A DNA stretch of 64,000 bases from Marinomonas balearica. Its GTDB lineage: Bacteria > Pseudomonadota > Gammaproteobacteria > Pseudomonadales > Marinomonadaceae. The notes under the pieces are model-generated. The model saw only the letters and a program-made list of their open reading frames with translations. It was not told the DNA's origin and did not search any database. The stretch spans positions 1-64,000 of the forward strand of contig NZ_SNXC01000010.1 of the NCBI RefSeq assembly GCF_004362145.1, written 5' to 3'. The position numbers were made by a program, and so were the translations under genes. Positions 36,001 through 44,393 of the stretch are shown here, piece after piece (position 1 is the first letter of the stretch; each line of letters begins with the position of its first letter).

Positions 36001-36540
36001 ATATTCTCTTACTTCGACCTTTCTTGTGCCAAATAGCATGGCAAAGACGCCAACCATTAAGGTGGCAATAAAGACGACCAAAGTAGACGAACTGTCATCC
36101 TGACGTACAAACAGAGCGAAATTCGAACCAATGGCTTTAAGTTGCAATGCGATATAGGGAATAATGGAGAGTACCGCAATCAAAATAACCAATGGCGCCG
36201 TTAATGGTCGCTTACCGTATCGGGATGAGATGAAATCGGCAATGGATGTTATATTTTGTTTGTGGCTTACATAGATCATTTTCCTAATAAAAGGAAAGGC
36301 GAAAAGGTAAAGTAGAATGGGTCCTAACAAAATGGGCAAATAAGACCAGCCTGAACGTGTCGCCTCACCTATTGCTCCATAAAATGTCCAGGCAGTGCAG
36401 TAAATTGCAAGAGAAAGGCTATAAACAGCAGGGTGGCGAGTGAGCTTTTTGGCAATCGGGCCTTCTTTGTCTCCCCAAAGCGCGATCCAAAAAAGCCCCA
36501 GAATGTAAAGAACTGCTAGAACAATCCAAAAAGCTGTCAT
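33082..36540 (-). CDS. CrbS-like hybrid sensor: Na/solute symporter, PAS, histidine kinase, receiver
   Basis: The fusion protein has 1152 residues. Residues about 1-500 form a sodium/solute symporter (SLC5-like) with about 13 helices. A PAS domain (about 595-715), a coiled coil and a histidine kinase (phospho-acceptor H800 in LASHDILQPLNAA; DTGLGI and GIGLGLGLV) follow. The C-terminal receiver has D1080 in LLLVDYQLG. The architecture is that of CrbS (Vibrio, acetate switch) and Pseudomonas MxtR/CbrA-like kinases, which act through an LuxR-type regulator on acetyl-CoA synthetase. An acetate-type symporter lies 3 kb downstream. The cognate regulator is not in this window. No truncation is seen. 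Confidence 0.85.
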   Translation of the reverse strand: MTAFWIVLAVLYILGLFWIALWGDKEGPIAKKLTRHPAVYSLSLAIYCTAWTFYGAIGEATRSGWSYLPILLGPILLYLFAFPFIRKMIYVSHKQNITSIADFISSRYGKRPLTAPLVILIAVLSIIPYIALQLKAIGSNFALFVRQDDSSSTLVVFIATLMVGVFAMLFGTRKVEVREYRSGMMLAIAAESLFKLIAILAVGLVAIYSAHHAEFDDVYLNFNFSAWHSDQWLTFPFIMQTLMAAAAIICLPRQFHVSVVDHESNKQSSMARWLFPLYLLLFAIIIPPIALAGQSLFGPQVNADTYVIQFALNSDNILLQMLIFLGGMSATTAMIIIATFALSIMISNDVILPLMLASGSSHQMRPIDRRRILVIRRFVMVGILGLSFLFYKGHANNESLTGTGLLAFSLVFQLVPSVVGGLYWKKGHAYGVYAGLIVGFLCWVLWMLLPVSSELDSSLIKHRTQSEQISWGALISLLANTAAYIIGSLLATERLADRIQATAFVTPRSKMEHRFFKPKSKAVNADLFVLLETFLGKGKTEEVLKMYETNYTEALPLHSTPSRIFIDYCERVLGGVLGGSSARTLINSLLVDKQINVEEMVTYLDETTQAIQFSQNLLFTALDSLDHGISVVDKNQRMVAWNKTYQSIYEYPDGLLKIGLPVEDLIRRNAQNGECGVGEIEIQVNKRLKHLKQGTAHRFLRRRANGRVIEMVGNPLPDGGFVTSFTDVTVHIESQQALEEANIDLTKHIEDRTQQVQSINKELHQENQRRSKAEAELRKAKAEAEQANISKTEFLALASHDILQPLNAAKLYMSALQSFSLPADADKVSQQLSNALESTETLIATLLEIARFDQGAVKPNLDTFCLLDILTPIISEFDVIAKDKKIQLKHRIQNANVCTDPVYLRRIVQNLVSNAIKYTPNGKVLISARIRKDHVSIQVWDTGLGIPKSQQDKIFNDFYRWDNNNESGIGLGLGLVKRMQQMLGLTIEVRSIPHRGSCFTVHVPTAAMTDRQLLSSSQLNSSIPSLLENCRIWCIDDDEKNLEAMNTLLSRWNCSCFCFSSSDSALNTSNTKAPELLLVDYQLGEHTNGLDVIQQLRETWSIDLPAVLITAVRSSEIEKKCDLEGVIYMAKPAKPAKLRSLIHQIYSRKKAS

Positions 36541-36666
36541 TCTTAAACTGCCTTGCTTAAGTTTTTTATTAACTTGTTACTTTAGCATAATGTTAATGTT
36601 TCATATGTAAGACAAAAGTAGCGAAAAGCCGCACTAAATGAACAATATAGATTAAGAATAATAATT
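36541..36666. other. Divergent control region between the hybrid kinase and the dioxygenase-like gene
   Basis: 126 AT-rich bases carrying the promoters for both genes. No consensus element could be fixed by eye. Confidence 0.3.
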
Positions 36667-37017
36667 ATGACTTTTCAAAATAAAGAGATTCTAGCATACC
36701 ATGCTCACATATATTACGACGATTTAAGTGGTCTGAAAGACGCACGAGAGTTAGCTGATAAGGCTAAAGAGTGTTTTGATATCACGGTAGGTAAATTTCA
36801 TGAAAAACAAGTCGGCCCTCATCCGAAATGGAGCTGTCAGCTTTCGTTTTTGCCGTCTGTATATGGTGTGATTATTCCTTGGCTTATGCTAAATCGTGGT
36901 GATCTTGATTTGTTTGTTCATTTTGTGACGGGCGATGATTACTTTGATCATACTCAAGGTATAAGTTGGCTAGGGAGATCATATACATTAAATTTGTCTA
37001 GATTTACGCAAAGATAA
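36667..37017 (+). CDS. DOPA 4,5-dioxygenase family protein
   Basis: The protein has 116 residues. The family histidine signatures are visible: HAHIYYD near the N terminus, GPHPKWSCQ in the middle and LFVHFVTGDDYFDHTQGISWLG near the end. The family name comes from fungal and plant pigment enzymes; most bacterial members have no tested substrate. ATG 36667 has no strong ribosome site. It is a single gene. Confidence 0.85.
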   Translation: MTFQNKEILAYHAHIYYDDLSGLKDARELADKAKECFDITVGKFHEKQVGPHPKWSCQLSFLPSVYGVIIPWLMLNRGDLDLFVHFVTGDDYFDHTQGISWLGRSYTLNLSRFTQR

Positions 37018-37178
37018 GCCATATTTGGGTAGTCATCGTTATGTTGCTTAGTTACCATAGCCCAAATGGGAACGTTAGATTCTCAAGCATAATGATTGAA
37101 GGTTCGAGTTAAAAAAGCTTCTTTTACATGTTTGAATGAACGATGAATTCCTACTTTTAAAAAATTCTGGAGAATAGA

Positions 37179-37661
37179 ATGCAAATCGCACCGAATAAAG
37201 TTGTCAGCATGCACTACACACTTACCGATGAAACGGGTGAAACTATTGATTCATCTGTAGGACAAGATCCACTGCTTTTTATTAGTGGTGCGCAAAATAT
37301 TATCGAAGGATTGGATAATGCATTACAGGGTAAGGTTACCGGTGACAGCCTTAAAGTAGAAGTGCAAGCGGAAGAAGGCTACGGTCCGATTCATCAGGAG
37401 CTTATTCAGCTTGTTCCTCGTGAAAATTTCGAAGGTGTTGATGACATTGAAGTGGGTATGCAATTTATGGCTCAGACCCCTGGTGGCCAGCAGCCTGTAA
37501 CGGTTATTGCGATTGAAGAAGATGGTGTTATGTTAGATGGTAACCACCCATTAGCAGGTAAAGTACTAAACTTTGACGTTGAAATTGTAGAAGTTCGCGA
37601 TGCGACAGAAGAAGAGATCGAGCACGGACATGCTCACGGTGAAGGTGGTCACCAACATTAA
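37179..37661 (+). CDS. slyD: FKBP-type peptidyl-prolyl isomerase SlyD
   Basis: The protein has 160 residues. An FKBP-fold proline isomerase with an IF chaperone insert: SMHYTLTDETGETIDSS..., ISGAQNIIEGLDNAL, the insert around residues 70-130 and a His-rich tail HGHAHGEGGHQH that binds nickel. In E. coli SlyD helps nickel insertion into hydrogenase; its tail is longer there. GGAG precedes the ATG. It ends at an intrinsic terminator. A nickel chaperone is relevant to the NiSOD operon 8 kb away. Confidence 0.93.
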   Translation: MQIAPNKVVSMHYTLTDETGETIDSSVGQDPLLFISGAQNIIEGLDNALQGKVTGDSLKVEVQAEEGYGPIHQELIQLVPRENFEGVDDIEVGMQFMAQTPGGQQPVTVIAIEEDGVMLDGNHPLAGKVLNFDVEIVEVRDATEEEIEHGHAHGEGGHQH

Positions 37662-37680
37662 GGTGGTGTTAGAAGCCATG

Positions 37681-37708
37681 AAAAAAGGAGCCGTAGGCTC
37701 CTTTTTTT
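37681..37708. terminator. Rho-independent terminator after slyD
   Basis: AAAAAAGGAGCC (37681-37692) pairs with GGCTCCTTTTTT around a three-base loop, with T tract on the plus strand and T tract on the minus strand, so it can also end the small opposing gene at 37727. Confidence 0.92.
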
Positions 37709-37726
37709 GTATTACATTGAAATGAA

Positions 37727-37924
37727 CTAGGCAGGTTGTTGACTAGCGACTTTTACGCTAGATTTAAATGCTAATTTTGATTTCAACCAAGTAACAGAAG
37801 CGCCCACCATTTTAACGATAAATTCAGCGCGTTGAGCTCGTGCAATTGCTAGGTCAATTTCACTTTGAGTCAGGTAACTAGTTTCGATGTTTTTGATTAA
37901 GTCTGCTGCTGTGTTCGTTTTCAT
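37727..37924 (-). CDS. Small protein of unknown function (65 residues)
   Basis: The protein has 65 residues, and the central part (SEIDLAIARAQRAEFIVKM) forms an amphipathic helix followed by a hydrophobic stretch. It loosely recalls short RSP_7527-type proteins, which I cannot confirm. No strong ribosome site precedes the ATG, but the frame is flanked by the slyD terminator and bluB on the same strand, and no other frame fits the gap. Confidence 0.55.
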   Translation of the reverse strand: MKTNTAADLIKNIETSYLTQSEIDLAIARAQRAEFIVKMVGASVTWLKSKLAFKSSVKVASQQPA

Positions 37925-38026
37925 GTCGGCGTCTCTATGGGCTGTTCTAAGATGAGTTCTATTTTATGAGTGAACTGCACAAGAAACAAACGATATAAAT
38001 TCGCGCCATACATGAAAAAAACTAAA

Positions 38027-38671
38027 CTATTTTTGCCATTTTTCAAAATGAATAAAGTTGTTTACCTCTCTTCTACTTTGCCAGCCGTGCCGCTCTAAAT
38101 CCGGTGTTTCTTGAAAGGTTTCAACATACCCAAGGCAAAAATACCCAATAATTTCAAGATTATTAGGAATGTTAAGGCTTTTTCGTAACACCTTGTCATG
38201 CAAAATGCTTACCCAACCAACACCGATATTTTCTGAGCGAGCGGCAAGCCATAAGTTTTGCGCTGCACATACAGCGCTGTATAAATCCATTTCTGGTTTG
38301 ATCGTTCGCCCTAACACGACATCTCCTGTTCTGGATCTATCACAGGTTAAGCAAATGCCAATAGGGGCTTCTTCAATACCTTCAAGCTTTAGAGTTTGAT
38401 ACTTTTCTTTTCGGTCGCTTTCAAACATTTCAGCAGATTGTTGATTGGCTTCTTGAAAACCTTGTTTAATGGACTTTTTTGTTTCTTCAGATGAGACGAC
38501 AATGAAATCCCAAGGTTGCATAAACCCCACACTGGGAGCATGGTGAGCAGCCAGCAGAATTCTGTTCAATACGTCATCAGAAATAGGTGTAGGCAAAAAC
38601 TCTCTTCGTACGTCACGTCGAGAAAATAAAACTTTATAAAAAGAGTCGCGTTCGGCTTCAGTAATTTTCAT
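38027..38671 (-). CDS. bluB: 5,6-dimethylbenzimidazole synthase
   Basis: The nitroreductase-fold flavoenzyme has 214 residues and breaks down FMNH2 with oxygen to make the lower ligand of cobalamin. Family signatures: SRRDVRREFLP, HHAPSVGFMQPWDF, ENIGVGWVSIL and LGYVETFQETPDLE. Its product feeds CobT encoded 14 kb away at 23239, so the organism can make its own lower ligand. A single gene; no riboswitch could be located in the short upstream gap (110 bases). Confidence 0.93.
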   Translation of the reverse strand: MKITEAERDSFYKVLFSRRDVRREFLPTPISDDVLNRILLAAHHAPSVGFMQPWDFIVVSSEETKKSIKQGFQEANQQSAEMFESDRKEKYQTLKLEGIEEAPIGICLTCDRSRTGDVVLGRTIKPEMDLYSAVCAAQNLWLAARSENIGVGWVSILHDKVLRKSLNIPNNLEIIGYFCLGYVETFQETPDLERHGWQSRREVNNFIHFEKWQK

Positions 38672-38781
38672 TTCGTTATACTCAGCTCTAAGTTGACTCG
38701 TTATATCAGGAACTTACCTAAAAACCAAATAACGTTTGAGTCTATGCCTTTCCTTAGAGCCTGTTTACAGGCAGCTCGTGT

Positions 38782-39303
38782 CTAAGAGTGACACAGTGCG
38801 ACTTTAATAGGGTCGTTATTGTTGAGTGTTTTCCACTCGTCTGATTGTGGGCGCTCACCAGATTTTGGGATATCGAGTAAGTTTGTGAAATTTGCCCTCT
38901 GGTTCAAATGACAGTTGATGACTTGCGGTACTCTTTTCGCGAGTTGGCGTCTTTCAAAAAAATAAAGGTCGACGAGGATTAGGTCAGGGTTGATTTTATT
39001 TTTGGCCGCCCTTTGGACATCGGCTGCCATGAATCTGAGGGTTTGAGGATATAAATAGCTCCATGGTCTCCATGGTGCTTTTTCTTCGACTTTTTTCAAT
39101 ACAACAACGCCCTCAGGAAGTCGGCTTGACTGATGCTCGTACCAGGAATATTCACTCTGAATTTGAAAAGCAAGCATAGCGATTCCTGCAAAGCTTGGTA
39201 TAAGCCATTTTGGCGCTTTACTAAAAGTAAGTTTACGTAGAGCTAGGGCAACCCCTGCGCCAGCGAGGCCTGCAGAGACAGTAGCAACAAATTCCCAAAA
39301 CAT
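38782..39303 (-). CDS. Conserved hypothetical membrane-associated protein
   Basis: The protein has 173 residues. Two hydrophobic segments lie at about 3-24 and 33-50 (GLAGAGVALAL, FAGIAMLAFQI). A soluble part of about 120 residues follows. It lies 202 bases after the symporter gene on the same strand. I do not recognise the family; presence of a short conserved-looking soluble domain with one Cys near the end is all that can be seen. Confidence 0.6.
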   Translation of the reverse strand: MFWEFVATVSAGLAGAGVALALRKLTFSKAPKWLIPSFAGIAMLAFQIQSEYSWYEHQSSRLPEGVVVLKKVEEKAPWRPWSYLYPQTLRFMAADVQRAAKNKINPDLILVDLYFFERRQLAKRVPQVINCHLNQRANFTNLLDIPKSGERPQSDEWKTLNNNDPIKVALCHS

Positions 39304-39375
39304 ATGTTTCCTGATCCTTTTTATTTTTCTTATTACCGATAGGTGTTAAGAGATTGTTAATGATATGACAGTAAT

Positions 39376-39422
39376 CAGGCTTCCCAATGACACCCTTTTA
39401 TTGAACGTAATTAGGAAGCCTG
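39376..39422 (+). other. Long-loop hairpin between the symporter gene and the hypothetical gene
   Basis: CAGGCTTCC (39376-39384) pairs with GGAAGCCTG (39414-39422) across a 29-base loop, followed by TGTTTTTT on the plus strand. No plus-strand gene ends here, so a terminator role is doubtful; it may end the symporter transcript only in part. Included as a real structure of unknown role. Confidence 0.35.
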
Positions 39423-39515
39423 TGTTTTTTCTTTAGTTGTAGCGTGAAGCTCGTTCCTTAGTGCAAACACTATATTAGAGAAAACCTATATCGCTACGAT
39501 TTATCGTCGCTAACG

Positions 39516-41282
39516 TTAATGATCAACCGCTCCTCCGGCTCCTTTAGGGTAGCGAACACTTTCTACAAGGTCTTGAATATCACTGGGTACTTCTTCGGTC
39601 ACAGATGACACAGCAAATGCGGTTGCGAAGTTGATGACGGCACCGATTGCGCCGAATGAGAGAGGCGATATGCCAAACAACCAGTTTTCAGGTGTGTTGG
39701 CCAACGTATTGGTATCTGGAATAAAGAACCATCCAAGGTACGTAAAGATATAAACTAGAGTCGATAAAATCCCGGCTAACATACCAGCAACGGCACCTGT
39801 GCTGTTGATACGTTTGGAGAAAATCCCCATCATCAGCGCAGGGAAGATCGAAGCTGCCGCGATACCAAAGGCAAGAGCAACAACTTGCGCCGCGAATCCC
39901 GGTGGATTCATACCTAAGAAGGTAGCAACGACAATTGCGACAAACATTGAAATTCGCGCCGCTAAGAGCTCTCCTTTTTCTGATATATCGGGTTTTATTG
40001 ATCCTTTGATTACGTCATGACTAACGGCAGACGAAATGGCGAGCAACAATCCTGCTGCCGTTGAAAGTGCTGCTGCTAATCCTCCTGCTGCAATCAAACC
40101 GACAACCCAGCTCGGTAAATTTGCAATCTCGGGATTTGCCAACACCAAAATGTCCCTATTGACCGTCAACTCGTTTCCATCCCAACCACGTTCTTCTGCT
40201 TGAGTTTTGAAGGTGGGCGTATCGTTATAGAATTGTATTCGTCCATCACTGTTTTTATCTTCGTATTTGATGAGCCCTGTGGTTTCCCAAGTCTGAATCC
40301 AGTCAGGGCGTTCATCGTAGCGAATTGCCTGTTCTGATGGGCCTTCTGGATAAATAGTCGTCATTAAGTTCAGTCGAGCCATTGATGCAACAGCGGGAGC
40401 GGTTAAATACAATAGTGCGATAAATACTAATGCCCAACCCGCTGACCAACGTGCATCTGCTACTTTAGGTACGGTGAAGAAGCGAATGATTACGTGTGGT
40501 AGACCTGCTGTACCTATCATTAAAGATAGGGTGAACAACACCATATTCAATTTGTTGTCTACGTCTGCCGTATAGTCTTTAAAACCGAGCTCTCGAACAA
40601 CCTCGTCAAGCTTTTGCAGTAATGGCATACCCGATTCAACGTGGTTGGAGAACAAGCCTAACGCGGGAAGAAATGTATCCGTGAGCTGAAGAGAGATAAA
40701 GACAGCTGGAATGGTATAAGCAACGATCAAAACACAATACTGTGCAACCTGCGTATAGGTGATTCCTTTCATGCCACCTAAAACCGCGTAGAAGAAAACC
40801 ACAATTGCAGCGATGATAAGCCCTGTATCTTTACCCACTTCTAGGAATCGGGAAAAGGCAACGCCTGCGCCAGTCATCTGCCCGATGACGTATGTGACGG
40901 ATGCGGTAATCAAACAAGCTACCGCCACCAGTCTCGCTGCTCGGCTGTAAAAACGGTCGCCTATGAAATCGGGCACCGTAAATTTACCGAATTTTCGTAA
41001 ATAGGGGGCTAACAACATAGCAAGTAGAACATATCCACCTGTCCAGCCCATAAGGAAGGTTGAGTTGGCATAACCGCCTGCTGCAATAAGCCCCGCCATG
41101 GATATGAATGAAGCAGCAGACATCCAGTCTGCTGCGGTAGCCATACCATTCATTACGGGATGAACACCGCCTCCTGCTACATAGAATTCTTTCGTTGACC
41201 CAGCGCGAGCCCAGATAGCGATGCCGAAATACAATGCGAACGACGCGCCTACAAATATGAGATTTATTGTGAATTGACTCAT
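39516..41282 (-). CDS. Sodium/acetate-type symporter, VC_2705 subfamily (ActP-like)
   Basis: The protein has 588 residues, with about 13 to 14 membrane helices in the SLC5 sodium:solute symporter fold (AGGGVHPVMNGMATAADWMSAASFISMAGLI, then GMKGITYTQVAQY). An insert between helices at about 310-370 contains repeated charged segments. Like E. coli ActP it probably carries acetate or another short monocarboxylate with sodium. It is preceded, on the same strand, by the small DUF4212 subunit with only four bases between, a pairing known for this subfamily. Substrate inferred from subfamily and from the CrbS-like kinase nearby. Confidence 0.85.
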   Translation of the reverse strand: MSQFTINLIFVGASFALYFGIAIWARAGSTKEFYVAGGGVHPVMNGMATAADWMSAASFISMAGLIAAGGYANSTFLMGWTGGYVLLAMLLAPYLRKFGKFTVPDFIGDRFYSRAARLVAVACLITASVTYVIGQMTGAGVAFSRFLEVGKDTGLIIAAIVVFFYAVLGGMKGITYTQVAQYCVLIVAYTIPAVFISLQLTDTFLPALGLFSNHVESGMPLLQKLDEVVRELGFKDYTADVDNKLNMVLFTLSLMIGTAGLPHVIIRFFTVPKVADARWSAGWALVFIALLYLTAPAVASMARLNLMTTIYPEGPSEQAIRYDERPDWIQTWETTGLIKYEDKNSDGRIQFYNDTPTFKTQAEERGWDGNELTVNRDILVLANPEIANLPSWVVGLIAAGGLAAALSTAAGLLLAISSAVSHDVIKGSIKPDISEKGELLAARISMFVAIVVATFLGMNPPGFAAQVVALAFGIAAASIFPALMMGIFSKRINSTGAVAGMLAGILSTLVYIFTYLGWFFIPDTNTLANTPENWLFGISPLSFGAIGAVINFATAFAVSSVTEEVPSDIQDLVESVRYPKGAGGAVDH

Positions 41283-41286
41283 TCTA

Positions 41287-41550
41287 TTACTCCTCGTCTA
41301 GACCAAATTCTTGATCCAGCCTGTTCATTTTCCAAGCGTAGAAAAAGGTAATTAGAATAAAAGTTAGAATCGATCCTTGTTGCGCGAACCAAAATCCCAA
41401 ATCAGTACCACCAACGGAGATTCCAGATAGAAGAGGCCGGAAAATCATACCTCCACCGTAGGAAACGAGCGCCCAAATAATGAGACATCCCGTTATCAGT
41501 CGAACATTGGCTTGCCAATAGCTTTCTTGATTTTTAGTGTGATCAGACAC
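41287..41550 (-). CDS. DUF4212 small subunit of the sodium:solute symporter
   Basis: The protein has 87 residues and two membrane helices (about 17-36 and 54-73). The family (TIGR03647/DUF4212) accompanies VC_2705-type symporters. The ribosome site of the symporter gene (GAGGAG) overlaps the end of this one, so they are translated together. Confidence 0.88.
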   Translation of the reverse strand: MSDHTKNQESYWQANVRLITGCLIIWALVSYGGGMIFRPLLSGISVGGTDLGFWFAQQGSILTFILITFFYAWKMNRLDQEFGLDEE

Positions 41551-41936
41551 GTTTGTACTCCTTTTATTATTTTTATGTGAGAACTCATAGTTTCGAGATT
41601 TTTATCATTCTCGAATAACCTGATGTTTTAAATTAGCACCTAGTTCAGGTTTTCGAATTGATACTTTAGTCTTAGGTCTACTGATCCTAGCTCTAAGCTG
41701 CAAAGGCGCTCTGGGTTAAACTCTAGTAGAAATACAAAGGGTATTAAGGCGACGTTGGCCTAGTGACAAATGCAATGTTGTAATTAAACGTACGAAGGTG
41801 GGTGTCTGTCTAGAGTAGAGAATGGTTAGCCCAATATAGCGAAAAGAGCATAAAAAAACAGCGCCTAAATAAGCGCTGTTTTAAAGTAATCTACCATGCT
41901 AATTGCGTTACGAAGCATTAGACTTGATGTTTTTGG
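41551..41936. other. Gene-free region upstream of the symporter operon
   Basis: 386 bases with no gene on either strand. The left end holds the promoter of the DUF4212-symporter operon on the minus strand, and the right end contains the flagellin terminator (41855-41882). No repeat, box or riboswitch was recognised. Confidence 0.4.
41855..41882 (-). terminator. Rho-independent terminator of the flagellin gene
   Basis: AAAACAGCGC (41855-41864) pairs with GCGCTGTTTT (41873-41882). On the minus strand it is followed by a T run (41858-41852). It lies 55 bases after the flagellin stop codon. Confidence 0.85.
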
Positions 41937-42749
41937 CTATGCTCCGAGAAGCAAACTTAAGCTCCGGTTTGCGTCCGCATTAGCTTGCGCCTGAACGGAT
42001 ACAGAAGACTGCTCCCTAATGCTTGCAGATATTTGTTCACTAATGACTGCCGCAAAATCCGCATCTTGAATTCTAGAGCGTGCCGCTGATTCGTTTTCTT
42101 GAGCTTCTAGAAGTGAATCCACACGACTCGTAAATGCGTTCTCTGTGGCTCCATAATCGGCTTGCAGTTCTGATACACTGCTGATGCTGTCGTCAATGGC
42201 AGTTATAGCCGTGTCTAAAGAGCTTTGATCCGTAATATCTAAAGAAAGCAACCCTGTTCCCGATAGCGTATTGGCAAGATCACTGGTAGTAACGCTAAGA
42301 GAAGACCCTGAATCGGCACCTACTTGAAAATCAAGTGAACCATCTTCTGATAGCAAATCTTGACCTGCAAATGAGGTTTGATCAATGGTGTCTTGTATGT
42401 TGGCAATCAGGTTATCTGCTTCACTTTGTAATGCCTGACGATCTGAATCAGAGTAAATGCCATTTCCTGCCTGCACCGCCAACTCTCGCAGAGAATTCAG
42501 GTCGTTGGTAACGGATTCGAGGCCGCTTTGAGCGATTTGAGTCGCAGAAATGCCTGAAACACTGTTTGCAACCGCTTGTCCTTTACCGTCTATTTGACTT
42601 GTGAGGCGATTAGCAATAGCCAAACCAGCGGCATCGTCAGACGCACTATTAATGCGTTGTCCACTGGCTAAGCTTTGGGATGTGCTCGCTAAGGATTGAC
42701 TTGCGCTAGAGTTTACGTAGCTAGAGCCGGAAATTCCGCCGATACTCAT
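41937..42749 (-). CDS. Short orphan flagellin
   Basis: The protein has 270 residues. The N-terminal D0/D1 coiled-coil part contains the flagellin signature NSASDDAAGLAIANRLTSQI, and the C-terminal part (ISEQISASIREQSSVSVQAQANA...LSLLLGA) resembles the usual flagellin end. There is almost no D2/D3 variable region. The beginning MSIGGISGSSYVN is not the common MAxxINTNxxSL start. GAGGAGGAA precedes the ATG at good spacing. No other flagellar gene is near. It could be a minor filament protein or a secreted flagellin-like protein. Confidence 0.9.
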   Translation of the reverse strand: MSIGGISGSSYVNSSASQSLASTSQSLASGQRINSASDDAAGLAIANRLTSQIDGKGQAVANSVSGISATQIAQSGLESVTNDLNSLRELAVQAGNGIYSDSDRQALQSEADNLIANIQDTIDQTSFAGQDLLSEDGSLDFQVGADSGSSLSVTTSDLANTLSGTGLLSLDITDQSSLDTAITAIDDSISSVSELQADYGATENAFTSRVDSLLEAQENESAARSRIQDADFAAVISEQISASIREQSSVSVQAQANADANRSLSLLLGA

Positions 42750-42921
42750 ATCAAATTCCTCCTCGCTTGTGCGAAGGTCATGTTACTTTGGAATTAGTAT
42801 AGAATGGTTCAGAAAAGAACAAAAGTTAAACAGTTACATTAACGCCACATTTTTACATAATATTACATATTGAGTAAAAGTAGCTCTGAGCCGTATCTTA
42901 ATCTACCTATATGAAAACACT

Positions 42922-44367
42922 TTATTGGATTCTCTTTCTTGGCTTTTTTTCTTCTTGAATTTGCATGTGTGCCAATAGGTTGCCCAATATTTTTATCGCT
43001 TCCAAACGGATTTCAGAGGTTCTATCGCAAAAATTTAGGCGTAGACAGTTACGATATTTCCCTGTTGCTGAAAACAGTTGACCCGGAGCGATAGAAACGC
43101 CTTTAGTTTGCGCTTGTTCTGATAATTTGACGGCATCGTATTGCTCAGGCAGTTCTACCCACAACACAAACCCGCCAGCAGGGAAGCTTATGAGTGTGCC
43201 TTTTGGAAAATACGTATTAATTTCTTTTAGTGTTTCATCTCTTGCGTCTTTATATTGTTTTCTCATGACCCGAATATGTTTATCGTAACCGCCTTGTCTT
43301 ATGAAGTTAGCGATAGCGATCTGAGGCAGTGTCGGGCACATTGAGCTGTTGACGTACTTTATATGTGTGACTTTATCTCGGTAACGTCCTGGTGCTATCC
43401 ATCCGACTCGGAAACCAGGGGCCAACGATTTGGAGAAAGAGGAACAAAGCAGCACTCGATCGTCTTCATCATAAGATTTGATTGATTTTGGACGAGGAAA
43501 TTCATAGACCATATCGCCATATATATCATCCTCTATAATCGGTATATCGTAGGCTTGTGCGAGCTGATACAGCGCTTTTTTCTTTTCTTCTGGCATCACA
43601 TATCCCATAGGGTTGTTGACCGTGGGTGTGACCAGAATGGCTTTAATTGGCCATTGATCCAATGCCAGCTTCAATGCTTCTATGCTCATTCCATTACTGG
43701 GATCGGTAGGGATTTCAAGCGCTTTCAAGTCGGCAGCTTTTATCGCCTGCATAGCACCGTAGAATCCAGGAGATTCAACTGCAATGATATCTCCGCCTTT
43801 GGTAACAGCCTTTAAGCAAACGGACAGCGCTTCCTGACACCCTGATGTAATGACCAATTCGTCAGGGTGCAGTACACAGCCAGACGCCGCAGTGAGTCGT
43901 GTAAGTTGTTCCCTTAAGCTGTAATCCCCACGAACGTCACCATAGGTCATGCCTTCATAAGGACGGTGTTTGTTTAATTCATATAATGACTTGATTAAGG
44001 GTTTTAACGTATTGGAATGCATCGCTGGCATGGCATGTTGTAGCTGACAAAATGCATCTTTTTCACGACTTAGAAGCATGTTTAAAACATCTTCCCACAA
44101 GGATACGTCAAGTGGGCGTTGAGGTGGGCGAGATAGTTTTGGCATGCGGATGACATGGTTTTTTTGGGGAACAAAGTAGCCAGATTTAGGCCGAGCTTCA
44201 ACTAATTGCTCCATTTCGAGAATTCGATAGGCTTCCTGAACGGTCGAGATACTTACGCCGTGCTCGTTTGCAAGCTGGCGGACGGACGGTAATTTGTCTC
44301 CGTTGTTAAAAAAACCGAGTTTTATGTGTTCTCTTAGTCTGTCCGCTAATTGTGAGTAAAGCGTCAT
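42922..44367 (-). CDS. MocR-type regulator (GntR winged helix fused to aminotransferase)
   Basis: The protein has 481 residues: a GntR winged helix at about 1-75 (LPSVRQLANEHGVSISTVQEAYRILE) and a fold-type-I aminotransferase domain at about 110-470. The PLP lysine lies in SSFSKSLAPGFRVGW; ITSGCQEAL and DDIYGDM are also present. MocR proteins (PdxR, GabR and others) use PLP or an amino acid as effector and usually regulate the divergent gene. Here the divergent gene is a DUF1127-LysE pair, so it probably controls amino-acid export. Confidence 0.92.
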   Translation of the reverse strand: MTLYSQLADRLREHIKLGFFNNGDKLPSVRQLANEHGVSISTVQEAYRILEMEQLVEARPKSGYFVPQKNHVIRMPKLSRPPQRPLDVSLWEDVLNMLLSREKDAFCQLQHAMPAMHSNTLKPLIKSLYELNKHRPYEGMTYGDVRGDYSLREQLTRLTAASGCVLHPDELVITSGCQEALSVCLKAVTKGGDIIAVESPGFYGAMQAIKAADLKALEIPTDPSNGMSIEALKLALDQWPIKAILVTPTVNNPMGYVMPEEKKKALYQLAQAYDIPIIEDDIYGDMVYEFPRPKSIKSYDEDDRVLLCSSFSKSLAPGFRVGWIAPGRYRDKVTHIKYVNSSMCPTLPQIAIANFIRQGGYDKHIRVMRKQYKDARDETLKEINTYFPKGTLISFPAGGFVLWVELPEQYDAVKLSEQAQTKGVSIAPGQLFSATGKYRNCLRLNFCDRTSEIRLEAIKILGNLLAHMQIQEEKKPRKRIQ

Positions 44368-44393
44368 ATCTCATTCCTTGTCTTGTTTATAGC

